The translations under genes and the position numbers were made by a program. 19,052 bases of DNA from Myxococcales bacterium UBA5297 (GTDB taxonomy: Bacteria > Myxococcota > Myxococcia > Myxococcales > UBA5297), in NCBI GenBank assembly GCA_002408385.1, contig DHSB01000097.1, positions 1-19,052 of the forward strand. Reading direction: 5' to 3'. The notes beneath the pieces were generated by a model. That model did no database searches. It saw nothing but the letters and a program-made list of their open reading frames with translations, and had not been told where the DNA came from. Position 1 is the stretch's first letter, and each line of letters begins with the position of its first letter. Below are positions 12,904 through 19,052 of this stretch, in pieces.

Positions 12904-14528
12904 GGCGACTCTCCGGCGGCTTGGGGCTGGCCTTTCGGCGAAGGGAAGAAGAATGCGTGGTTCGACGTGAAGAAGGGCGGGGTGCGGTTGACGACTTGCT
13001 TGATGCTCGCCGAGCCGAGCAGCCGCGAGTTGAGGAATCGGCGCGCCTCGGTGCGGCCCCAATCGCCTTCGGGCTCGAAGGACTGGTAGAGCCCGAGCGG
13101 CTCTTCCTCCGCGAGCAGCGCCGCCTCGCGGATGCCGTACTCGCCGGGCTTCTCGAGCAGTCGCGCGTCGCGCGGCAGGTTCATGATGGCGAGGTTGAGG
13201 AAACCGATTCCGCCCGCGTGCTCTTCAAGGAACCGCAGCGTCGCCTCGGCGTCCTCCTCGGTCTCGCCCGGGGTTCCGAGCATCACGTAGACGTAGGCCT
13301 CGATGCCCGCCCGCTCGAGGTTGCGCAGGATGCCCGAGGCGACCTCGAGCCGCGTGCCCTTGCCGAGCCGGTCGAGGACCCGCTGCGAGCCGCTCTCGAG
13401 GCCGAGCTGCAGCATCGAACAGCCGGCCCGCGCGAGCCGGTCGACGAGCCCCTCGTCGAGCAAAGCCTCCTCGAAGCGGACGAAGCCGTGCCAGGAGAGT
13501 TCCTCGAGCATCGAAGCCTGAGCGGCGAGCTGCCGCAGGACGTTGAGAGGGACCGCGTTGTCGGTGACGTGGAAGTGGCGCACCTCGTACCGGCGCGCCA
13601 GCGAAGCGAGCTGCGAAGCGAACGAGTCGGCCTTGGCGCAGCGATAGGGATGGGTCGGCGCTGCGCTCTCAGGGCAGAACAGACAGCGCCGCCAGTAGCA
13701 GCCGCGCGAGCTGCTGATGGGCAGGACGGGACGAGGCGAGAGGTACTCGCCGAGCCGCGCGAAGCCGAAGTCGGGCGCGAAGGCGATCTCGGACCCATCC
13801 TCGAGGAAGGGCCCGTCGGGCGCGGCGCCGCGCAGCAGCGCAGAGAACGACGCCTCGCCGGGACCGAAGACGACGCGGTCGAAAGCCGAGAACCGCAGCG
13901 AGAGCCTCGCGAGCGTCGCCTTCCACGAGCTGAACATGCCGCCGCCGGCGACGAGGGTCGCCTCCGGAAGCGCCCGGCGCAGCATGCCGGCGAGCTCGAA
14001 CGCTGGCAGCACCTGGTGGCGGTAGTTCACCGAGAGCCCGACGATCCGCGGCCGGCACTCGACGACGCTCGGGACGAGGACCTCGCGGAAGTAGCCGGAA
14101 AAGAGCGTGGAGGCCTCGCCGCGCGAAAGCTTATCGAGGTCAGCGGGCGAGAACGCCGAGAGGCCGTCGTGGAGATAGTCGCCGAGGGTCAGCCGCTCTT
14201 CGCCGGCGCCGCGCCAGACCGAGAGCGCCTCATTGAGGTGCCGCGTCGCGGTCGAGTAGCGGCCAAACGAGTCGAGCGCGCGGCGCGAGCGGAGCAGCTC
14301 GAGGGCGCCAGGCGCGTGCCGAAGCGCGCGCTTGAGGGAAGTCGTCGGCGCCTCGCCCGCCGTGGCGGCGAGACGCTGTGGATCGAGCAGGTACAGATAG
14401 GCGCCGAGGTTGGCGTCGAGGGCATCGGCCTCGAAACCCTGGCCGCGCAGGTGCGCGAGGAGCACCGCGACGCCGAGCGGCGGCTCGGCGGGCTTGCTGG
14501 CAGGCGGGTGGATGAGGAGTGCGTCCAT
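12900..14528 (-). CDS. Radical SAM protein with N-terminal B12-binding-like domain
   Basis: This 542-residue enzyme has an N-terminal region (about 1-250) resembling the cobalamin-binding domains of B12-dependent radical SAM proteins: MDALLIHPP, then a PPLGVAVLLAHLRGQGF helix, and GLSVNYRHQ and AGGGMFSSW later. The DxHxxG histidine motif is not seen, so B12 may bind without a His ligand or not at all. The [4Fe-4S] site is GCYWRRCLFC with Cys277, Cys282 and Cys285. This is CX4CX2C, one residue longer than the common CX3CX2C. The barrel continues with LQLGLESGSQ (373-382), which helps bind SAM, and VMLGTPGET (415-423). The start is an ATG at 14528 with no clear ribosome site; the frame is open to 14828 but that part covers repeats and is not homologous. 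Its stop overlaps the AlkD-like start. The substrate is unknown. Confidence 0.88.
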   Translation of the reverse strand: MDALLIHPPASKPAEPPLGVAVLLAHLRGQGFEADALDANLGAYLYLLDPQRLAATAGEAPTTSLKRALRHAPGALELLRSRRALDSFGRYSTATRHLNEALSVWRGAGEERLTLGDYLHDGLSAFSPADLDKLSRGEASTLFSGYFREVLVPSVVECRPRIVGLSVNYRHQVLPAFELAGMLRRALPEATLVAGGGMFSSWKATLARLSLRFSAFDRVVFGPGEASFSALLRGAAPDGPFLEDGSEIAFAPDFGFARLGEYLSPRPVLPISSSRGCYWRRCLFCPESAAPTHPYRCAKADSFASQLASLARRYEVRHFHVTDNAVPLNVLRQLAAQASMLEELSWHGFVRFEEALLDEGLVDRLARAGCSMLQLGLESGSQRVLDRLGKGTRLEVASGILRNLERAGIEAYVYVMLGTPGETEEDAEATLRFLEEHAGGIGFLNLAIMNLPRDARLLEKPGEYGIREAALLAEEEPLGLYQSFEPEGDWGRTEARRFLNSRLLGSASIKQVVNRTPPFFTSNHAFFFPSPKGQPQAAGESP

Positions 14529-14645
14529 GGCGATTCGCAGGGCAGAGAACACGGCCCGCGGCTCGAAGCAAGCCACGGAAGCGTCGACGACGAGAGCGGA
14601 GCGGACGGATGGCGGCCATGGGCGGACGGCGGACGAAGCATGGAC

Positions 14646-14665
14646 GGCGGAGCTCCAGCTCCGCC
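14646..14665. repeat. Palindrome, copy 1 (GGCGGAGCT / AGCTCCGCC)
   Basis: Two 9-base arms are separated by CC; in a folded form the inner pair would open to a TCCA loop. The same 20 bases recur at 14749-14768. Confidence 0.85.
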
Positions 14666-14748
14666 AAGGTGAAGCCGGCATCGGACCCGGCGGACGGCGA
14701 TGAGGGCTGGACGGCGGACGAAGCATGGACGGCGGACGAAGGCTGGAC

Positions 14749-14768
14749 GGCGGAGCTCCAGCTCCGCC
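14749..14768. repeat. Palindrome, copy 2 (GGCGGAGCT / AGCTCCGCC)
   Basis: This is an identical second copy of the element at 14646-14665. With the flanking TGGAC and final A, 25 bases match exactly between copies. Confidence 0.85.
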
Positions 14769-14770
14769 AT

Positions 14771-14795
14771 GACGAAGCCGAGGCTTCATCCTCCA
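14771..14795. repeat. GACGAAGC-type hairpin followed by TTCATCCTCCA, copy A
   Basis: GAAGCC and GGCTTC flank a short GA spacer, and the unit ends TTCATCCTCCA. A sibling copy with GAAGCT/AGCTTC arms is at 17390-17414, in the next repeat-rich gap on the other side of the dehydrogenase gene. Confidence 0.6.
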
Positions 14796-14890
14796 CTCAA
14801 CTCGCCCCGCACTTCTTCCCCGTTTCACCGGACAGCGATAGCGTGCACCTCTTCCGGTCCGAAGGCCGATAGCTGGCGCGAGGAGACACC

Positions 14891-17026
14891 ATGTTCGACT
14901 ACCGCATCCAGCAGCACCCGATCCTCGAAGTGAGCGGCAACGCGGAGCTTTCCTTCTTCTGGAAGGGCCAGCAGATGAAGGCGCGGCGCGGCGAGGTGAT
15001 CGCCTCGGCGCTCTTCGCCAACGGGGTGCGCATCTTCGGCCGCCACCTCAAGGACAAGGCGCCGATGGGCATCTTCTGCGCCAACGGCCAGTGCGCCCAG
15101 TGCTCGGTCGTCGCCGACGGCCTGCCGCTCAAGAGCTGCATGGTGCCGGTGACCGAGGGGATGAAGGTCGAGCCGCTGCTCGGCCGCGCCTCGCTGCCGG
15201 AGATCGACTCCGCCCACGCGCCCGCCTTCCGCGACATCGAGACCCTGGAGACCGAGTGCCTGATCATCGGCGGGGGCCCGGCGGGGCTCGCCGCGGCGGT
15301 CGAGCTCGGCAAGGCCGGGGTCAACGTCATCCTCGTCGACGACAAGCAGGCCCTCGGCGGCAAGCTCGTGCTCCAGACCCACAAGTTCTTCGGGTCGATC
15401 GACGCCTGCTACGCCGGCACCCGCGGCCTCGACATCGGCAAGAGGCTCGAGGAGCAGGTGCGCTCCTTCGAGAACGTGCGCGTGTGGAGCGAGACGACCG
15501 CGGTCGCCATCTACTCCGACCGCAAGGTCGGCCTGGTGCGCCAAGGCCGCTACAGCCTGATCCAGCCGCACGCGCTGCTCGTCGCCACCGGCGCCCGCGA
15601 GCGCTCGCTCGTCTTCAAGGGCAACAGCCTGCCGGGCGTCTACGGCGCCGGCGCCTTCCAGACCCTGGTCAACCGCGACCTCGTGCGCCCGACCGAGCGG
15701 CTCTTCATCGTCGGCGGCGGCAACGTCGGGCTCATCGCCGGCTACCACGCGCTGCAGGCCGGCATCCAGGTGGTCGGCCTGTGCGAGGCGCTGCCCGACT
15801 GCGGCGGCTACAAGGTCCACAAGGACAAGCTGGTGCGCATGGGCGTGCCCATCTACACCTCGCACACCGTCGTCTCGGCCAACGGCAAGGAAGAGGTCGA
15901 GAGCGTCACCATCGCCGCGCTCGATCAGAACTGGAAGACCGTCCCCGGCTCCGAGCGCAGCTTCAAGTGCGACACCGTGCTCGTCGCTGTCGGCCTCGAG
16001 CCGGTGGACGAGTTCCTGAAGAAGGCGCGCGAGTACGGCCTGCCGGTCTTCGCCGCCGGCGACGCCGAGGAGATCGCCGAGGCCTCGGCGGCGATGTTCA
16101 CCGGGCGCATCCGCGGCCTGGAGATAGCCCGGACGCTCGGCCGCGACGTCGGCGAGGTGCCCGCGGAGTGGTCGCGCACCGCCGAGGTCCTCAAGTCGAG
16201 GCCCGGCGCGGTGATCACCGAAGAGATCCCCGAGAAGAACGAGGGGGTCTACCCGGTGATCCACTGCTCGCAGGAGATCCCCTGCAACCCGTGCACGAGC
16301 GTGTGCGCCAAGGGCTCGATCCGCATCGAGGGCGACGACATCCTCGGCCTGCCGACCTTCGACGGCGAGTGCATCGGGTGCGAGAAGTGCGTCGCCATCT
16401 GCCCCGGCCTCGCCATCACCCTGGTCGACTGGCGCAAGTCCGAGGACGGAAGCGCGCTCGTCACCGTCCCCTTCGAATTCACCGAGGCGTCTATCAAGGA
16501 GGGCGACGAGGTCGCCGTGCTCGACACCCTCGGCGGCGAGCTGGGGAAGGTGAAGGTCGAGCGGGTCCGCGCGCCCAAGTACGCCAACCGCGCGCTGCTC
16601 GTGAAGGTGCGCGCCTCCGCGGAGATCGCCAAGCGCATCGCCGGCATCCGCGTCCAGCCGCCCGAGGCGACCGAGCCGATGGCCGACGTCATCCAGCGCA
16701 TCGCCGACGATCAGATCGTCTGCCGCTGCGAGCGGGTGACCGCCGGTGAGATCCGCGCGCTCATCCGCCAGGGCGTGCGCGACATGAACGAGCTCAAGGG
16801 CGCGACCCGCGCCGGCATGGGCGCCTGCGGCGGCAAGACCTGCCCGAGCCTCATCAAGCGCCTCTTCCGCGAGGAGGGCGTGCCGCTGTCGGCGGTGATC
16901 GAGCTGACGCAGCGGCCGCTGTTCGTCGAGGTGCCGCTCGGCGCGTTCGCCGGAGTGGCCGAGGAGCCCGCGAAGACCGACGAGGCGCCCAAGAGCGGGC
17001 CCACGGCGTTCGAGGGCGGGCTGTGA
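14891..17026 (+). CDS. Large subunit of a flavin-dependent amine/imino-acid dehydrogenase, multi-domain iron-sulphur fusion
   Basis: This 711-residue protein belongs to the alpha-subunit group of sarcosine oxidase, L-proline/D-hydroxyproline dehydrogenase, opine oxidase and HcnA/HcnB, but here several parts are fused. Residues 15-100 are a [2Fe-2S] ferredoxin with Cys63, 68, 71 and 83. The FAD motif GGGPAG is at 127-132. The NAD(P)-type motif GGGNVG is at 275-280, and the FAD-binding ATG/GD segment near 388-391. Two [4Fe-4S] clusters follow: Cys459, 465, 468, 472 and Cys494, 497, 500, 504. After a barrel-like linker, a BFD-like [2Fe-2S] site has Cys611, 613, 646 and 651. Electrons from the partner subunit's substrate would run along these centres to a quinone or carrier (inference). 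The ATG at 14891 has AGGAGA four bases upstream. The substrate-oxidising partner is at 17523-18683. Confidence 0.88.
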   Translation: MFDYRIQQHPILEVSGNAELSFFWKGQQMKARRGEVIASALFANGVRIFGRHLKDKAPMGIFCANGQCAQCSVVADGLPLKSCMVPVTEGMKVEPLLGRASLPEIDSAHAPAFRDIETLETECLIIGGGPAGLAAAVELGKAGVNVILVDDKQALGGKLVLQTHKFFGSIDACYAGTRGLDIGKRLEEQVRSFENVRVWSETTAVAIYSDRKVGLVRQGRYSLIQPHALLVATGARERSLVFKGNSLPGVYGAGAFQTLVNRDLVRPTERLFIVGGGNVGLIAGYHALQAGIQVVGLCEALPDCGGYKVHKDKLVRMGVPIYTSHTVVSANGKEEVESVTIAALDQNWKTVPGSERSFKCDTVLVAVGLEPVDEFLKKAREYGLPVFAAGDAEEIAEASAAMFTGRIRGLEIARTLGRDVGEVPAEWSRTAEVLKSRPGAVITEEIPEKNEGVYPVIHCSQEIPCNPCTSVCAKGSIRIEGDDILGLPTFDGECIGCEKCVAICPGLAITLVDWRKSEDGSALVTVPFEFTEASIKEGDEVAVLDTLGGELGKVKVERVRAPKYANRALLVKVRASAEIAKRIAGIRVQPPEATEPMADVIQRIADDQIVCRCERVTAGEIRALIRQGVRDMNELKGATRAGMGACGGKTCPSLIKRLFREEGVPLSAVIELTQRPLFVEVPLGAFAGVAEEPAKTDEAPKSGPTAFEGGL

Positions 17027-17052
17027 TGGGTTGGGGGCGAGCTGTAGTGGTT

Positions 17053-17066
17053 GGAGCTTCGGCTCC
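17053..17066 (+). terminator. C(TTCG)G tetraloop hairpin after the large subunit gene
   Basis: GGAGC-TTCG-GCTCC forms a 5-bp stem closed by the very stable UUCG tetraloop, 27 bases after the stop. It resembles the GGAGCTCCAGCTCC palindromes of the upstream gap. It may attenuate or end transcription or protect the 3' end; no T-tract follows. Confidence 0.4.
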
Positions 17067-17297
17067 GCCACGACGAGAACCGGTCGGCAGGCGAGGGAGG
17101 GAGGTTGGGCTCGGGCAGCGAGGGTTCGTGCCGTCCGTGAAGCGTTGTGCTTGTCGCGGCGATTTAGTGGCAGCGCGCTCTGCCGAAGCAGGCACCCGCG
17201 ATCGCCCCTCCCAGGCGCGCGCAACCCTGGGCGAAACGAGCACCTCACGTGTGCGCGCCGTCTGGGAGGGGAGGGGGTGGGCCGCCTGCGCGCCGTG

Positions 17298-17387
17298 CGC
17301 CGACCGCTTCCGCTTTCGCACCCAGGCCTTTCGCGCACCGCACGCCGACCGCTTCCGTTCTCGCCCCCGGGCCTTTCCGCCCGCGGG
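17298..17387. repeat. Imperfect 45-bp tandem duplication
   Basis: The block at 17298-17342 and the block at 17343-17387 both begin CGCCGACCGCTTCCG and share GGCCTTTC later at the same spacing. Copies differ at several sites, so the duplication is not recent. Confidence 0.65.
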
Positions 17388-17389
17388 CC

Positions 17390-17414
17390 GACGAAGCTGG
17401 AGCTTCATCCTCCA
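17390..17414. repeat. GACGAAGC-type hairpin followed by TTCATCCTCCA, copy B
   Basis: GAAGCT (17393-17398) and AGCTTC (17401-17406) flank GG, and the unit ends TTCATCCTCCA, matching the copy at 14771-14795 except in the arm and spacer bases. A related CGAAGC/GCTTCG hairpin follows at 17437-17452. Confidence 0.6.
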
Positions 17415-17522
17415 TTCGCATCCCTCGCCCGCGCGGCGAAGCTCGCGCTTCGTTCTTCTTTCGTCTTCGCGTCGCGGCCGCTCTTCGGCCGCCTGCAATC
17501 CCAGTCAGCAACGAGGTTCCAG

Positions 17523-18683
17523 ATGAGCACCGCGGTCTACGACGCAGTGGTGGTCGGCGCCGGCAGCGTGGGCCTGCCCGCCGCGATGGAGATGGCCGAG
17601 CAGGGACTGAAGGTCCTGTGCATCGACCAGTTCGCGAGCCCGGGTCAGGGGAGCAACAAGGCCGCCATCGGCGGCATCCGCGCGACGCACTCGAGCCCCG
17701 CGAAGATCCGCCTGTGCCTCGACTCCATCCGCGTCTTCTCCACCTGGAAGGAGCGCCGCGGCGACAACATCGAGTGGTTCCAGTCCGGCTACCTCTTCGT
17801 CGCCTATCGCGAGGAGGAGGAGCGCATCCTGAAGGATCTCCTCAAAGTTCAGAAGAGCTACGGGCTGAACATCGACTGGCACGACAAGGAGTCGCTGCTC
17901 GAGCTGGTGCCGAGCCTCAAGAAGGAAGGCTTGCGCGGCGGGACCTACTCGCCCGAGGACGGTTCGGCCTCGCCGCAGCTCTCGAGCCACGCCTTCTACC
18001 AGCGAGCCAAGGCGCTCGGCGTCGGGTTCCGGCTCGGCGAGCGCGTCACCTCGATCATCCGGCGCAAGGGCAAGGTCGTCGGCGTGCGCACCGACAAGGG
18101 CGGCTACGCGACGGGCACCGTGGTCAACGCGGCCGGCGCATGGGCGAGGCAGCTCGCGCAGTCGGGCGGCCTCGACGTGCCGGTGCAGCCCGACTGCCAC
18201 GAGGCGGGCATCACCGAGCCGACCGCCCGCTTCCTCAAGCCGATGGTCGTCGACCTGCGGCCGGAGCCGGGTTCTCGGAATTACTACTTCTACCAACATG
18301 GCGAGCCTGGCCAGGTCCTCTTCTGCATCACCCCGGAGCCGCAGATCCTCGGCACCGACCGGCGCGAGACCTCGAGCTTCCTGCCGATGATTGCGCGGCG
18401 GATGGTCGACCTGATGCCGCGGCTGGCCAACGTGAAGGTGCGCCGCACGTGGCGCGGGCTCTATCCGAACACGCCGGACGGCTCGCCGATCATCGGGCCT
18501 TCGCCGACGCTGCAAGGCTACATCGACGCGGTCGGCATGTGCGGCCAGGGCTACATGCTCGGGCCGGGCGTCGGAGCGCTCGTCTCGCGGATGGTGACCG
18601 GGAAGCTGTCCGGCGCGGACGGGGAGGTGCTCAAAGAGCTCGCGCCGGGCCGCGAGTTCGGCGGGACCGAGGCCTTGAAGTAG
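17523..18683 (+). CDS. FAD-dependent amino/imino-acid oxidoreductase (DAO family), small subunit
   Basis: This 386-residue protein of the D-amino-acid oxidase/glycine oxidase/sarcosine oxidase fold is the probable substrate-oxidising subunit. The N-terminal FAD-binding loop VGAGSVG is at 11-17, followed by the acidic Asp35 at the end of the second strand (VLCIDQF). Residues 45-55 (NKAAIGGIRATH) are the FAD-contacting loop of the family. VVNAAGAWA (200-208) and the C-terminal PDGSPIIGPSP plus GMCGQGYMLGPGVG (338-351) complete the FAD site. No catalytic residue can be assigned, so sarcosine, proline, hydroxyproline or glycine are all possible substrates. The ATG at 17523 has GAGG seven bases upstream; the longer upstream open frame is repeat DNA. 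It lies 496 bases downstream of the large subunit gene on the same strand. Confidence 0.88.
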   Translation: MSTAVYDAVVVGAGSVGLPAAMEMAEQGLKVLCIDQFASPGQGSNKAAIGGIRATHSSPAKIRLCLDSIRVFSTWKERRGDNIEWFQSGYLFVAYREEEERILKDLLKVQKSYGLNIDWHDKESLLELVPSLKKEGLRGGTYSPEDGSASPQLSSHAFYQRAKALGVGFRLGERVTSIIRRKGKVVGVRTDKGGYATGTVVNAAGAWARQLAQSGGLDVPVQPDCHEAGITEPTARFLKPMVVDLRPEPGSRNYYFYQHGEPGQVLFCITPEPQILGTDRRETSSFLPMIARRMVDLMPRLANVKVRRTWRGLYPNTPDGSPIIGPSPTLQGYIDAVGMCGQGYMLGPGVGALVSRMVTGKLSGADGEVLKELAPGREFGGTEALK

Positions 18684-18742
18684 ACCGCGAGGAAGGGGGC
18701 GCATCGGAAACTGCGTCGAGTCCCTGTCCCGGCCGGCGGTAG

Positions 18743-18762
18743 GGGCGCATGGCCATGCGCCC
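18743..18762. repeat. Perfect 20-bp palindrome downstream of the dehydrogenase genes
   Basis: GGGCGCATGG (18743-18752) is followed directly by its reverse complement (18753-18762), with no loop. It lies 60 bases after the stop of the small subunit gene, so it could be a terminator-like stem or one of the short dispersed palindromes of GC-rich deltaproteobacteria. Confidence 0.6.
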
Positions 18763-18804
18763 GGCCCCGCAGGCCCAGGCGCTCGCGCCCGGTTCATGGC
18801 GCGG

Positions 18805-19052
18805 GAGGCTCGGATTTCTCGCCGCGGCGCTTTGGGCATCGTGCCCGCGGCGTCGATTTGCCACCGCGGCGCTCCCGGCAGAGCGCTCGAGGCTCGGATT
18901 TCTCGCCGCGACGCTCTCGGCAGAGTGCCCGCGGCTCGGATTTGCCGCCGCGAGGCTCCCGGCAGAGCGCTCGAGGCTCGGATTTCTCGCCGCGGCGCTT
19001 TGGGCAGAGCGCCCGAGGCTCGGATTTGCCGCCGCGGCGCTTTGGGCAGAGC
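18805..19052. repeat. 42-bp tandem repeat array (about 5.9 copies, cut by the window edge)
   Basis: Units start at 18805, 18847, 18889, 18931, 18973 and 19015, each exactly 42 bases apart; the last is incomplete at the window end. The unit begins GAGGCTCGGATTT. Units 1, 3 and 5 continue CTCGCCGCG and units 2, 4 and 6 continue GCC(A/G)CCGCG, giving an 84-base higher-order alternation. The consensus has no stop codon in any of six frames, so the open frame from an ATG at 18796 (no ribosome site) is not evidence of a protein. Copies differ at all codon positions. Confidence 0.9.

Larger units (their letters stand above)
14529..14890. repeat. Intergenic region built of 18-bp and palindromic repeats
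   Basis: This divergent gap of 362 bases holds repeats rather than a gene. An 18-base unit beginning TGGACGGCGGACGAAG recurs at 14708 and 14726, and most of it at 14624-14640. A 28-base block is present identically at 14624-14651 and 14709-14736. The palindrome with arms GGCGGAGCT and AGCTCCGCC occurs twice, at 14646-14665 and 14749-14768. A related hairpin (GACGAAGCC...GGCTTC) is at 14771-14786. The similar open frames on both strands here come from the repeats, not from coding. The ribosome site of the downstream dehydrogenase gene is GAGGAGA, ending at 14886. Confidence 0.8.
17027..17522. repeat. Repeat-rich gap between the two dehydrogenase subunit genes
   Basis: Nearly 500 bases lie between two genes that should be co-expressed. 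They hold GGAGC-TTCG-GCTCC at 17053-17066 just after the upstream stop, a 45-base tandem duplication at 17298-17387, the GACGAAGCT hairpin at 17390-17414 and a CGAAGC-TCGC-GCTTCG hairpin at 17437-17452. The open frame running through it into the downstream gene has no homology and is attributed to GC bias and repeats. No second promoter was recognised. Confidence 0.7.

Noticed and set aside
12921..14672. 583-codon plus-strand frame opposite the radical SAM gene
   Set aside because: It is a shadow; the Glu/Arg-rich product has no motif, whereas the minus strand shows a complete radical SAM protein.
14600..14800. CRISPR-like appearance of repeated GGACGGCGGACGAAGC units
   Set aside because: Units are 18 bases long in direct tandem without unique spacers, and there are no cas genes.
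14825..17338. 837-codon minus-strand frame opposite the large dehydrogenase gene
   Set aside because: It is a shadow with low-complexity Asp/His/Leu composition; the plus strand has five conserved cofactor sites.
17031..17522. Long N-terminal extension of the DAO-family protein
   Set aside because: The extension covers palindromes and a 45-bp duplication and is Arg/Ser/Pro-rich; the FAD-binding start of the family is at the ATG at 17523, which has its own ribosome site.
18796..19052. Open frame with 14-residue repeats over the 42-bp array
   Set aside because: All six frames of the consensus are open, the ATG has no ribosome site, and variants are not biased to third codon positions.

Overview
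The window is about 19 kb of very GC-rich DNA with strong third-position GC bias, tightly spaced genes and Shine-Dalgarno sites in front of most starts. It looks like a chromosomal segment of a deltaproteobacterium in the broad sense, most likely Myxococcota or a relative. The clues are small lipoproteins with cysteine-rich or carbohydrate-binding-like domains, a broken propeller gene of the type common in that group, YkgJ-family proteins, a short Lys/Arg-rich protein, and short palindromic repeats between genes. This placement is inference from gene style; there is no rRNA, tRNA or other phylogenetic marker. I see no CRISPR array, transposase, integrase, phage gene or recognisable defence system.

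Layout. (1) 210-1589 (+) is an alpha-D-phosphohexomutase, probably phosphoglucosamine mutase. It converges on a stand-alone response-regulator receiver protein at 1742-2173 (-). (2) 2630-3913 (-) is a secreted lipoprotein with two carbohydrate-binding-like domains, ending at a strong hairpin. (3) 4148-4657 (+) is a YkgJ-type cysteine-cluster protein. (4) 4847-7289 (+) is an operon of NfeD plus two SPFH/stomatin-like proteins, with a promoter candidate before it and a terminator-like hairpin after it. (5) 7591-8072 (-) is a frameshifted beta-propeller pseudogene. It is followed by a Cys-rich lipoprotein at 8200-8535 (+) and a second YkgJ-family protein at 8755-9228 (-). (6) 9430-9600 (+) encodes a 56-residue charged protein. 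After it come a short-chain dehydrogenase and a translationally coupled membrane protein (9866-11421). A possible coding relic lies at 11408-11693.

(7) On the minus strand from 14528 down to 11715 lie a B12-type radical SAM protein, an AlkD-like DNA glycosylase overlapping it by ATGA, and a small STAS/SpoIIAA-like protein. (8) 14891-17026 and 17523-18683 (+) encode the two subunits of an amine/imino-acid dehydrogenase of the sarcosine / proline / hydroxyproline / opine dehydrogenase group. The large subunit is an unusually complete fusion of [2Fe-2S], FAD/NAD, 2x[4Fe-4S] and BFD-like domains. The two genes are separated and preceded by stretches of palindromic repeats. (9) The right edge is a 42-bp tandem repeat array (18805 to the window end).

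How the genes work together: the NfeD/SPFH set should build a membrane microdomain complex. The two-subunit dehydrogenase should oxidise a secondary amine or imino acid and pass electrons along an iron-sulphur chain. The radical SAM/AlkD pair is the most suggestive linkage of unknown function. Most other genes are single housekeeping or envelope genes with no evident shared pathway.
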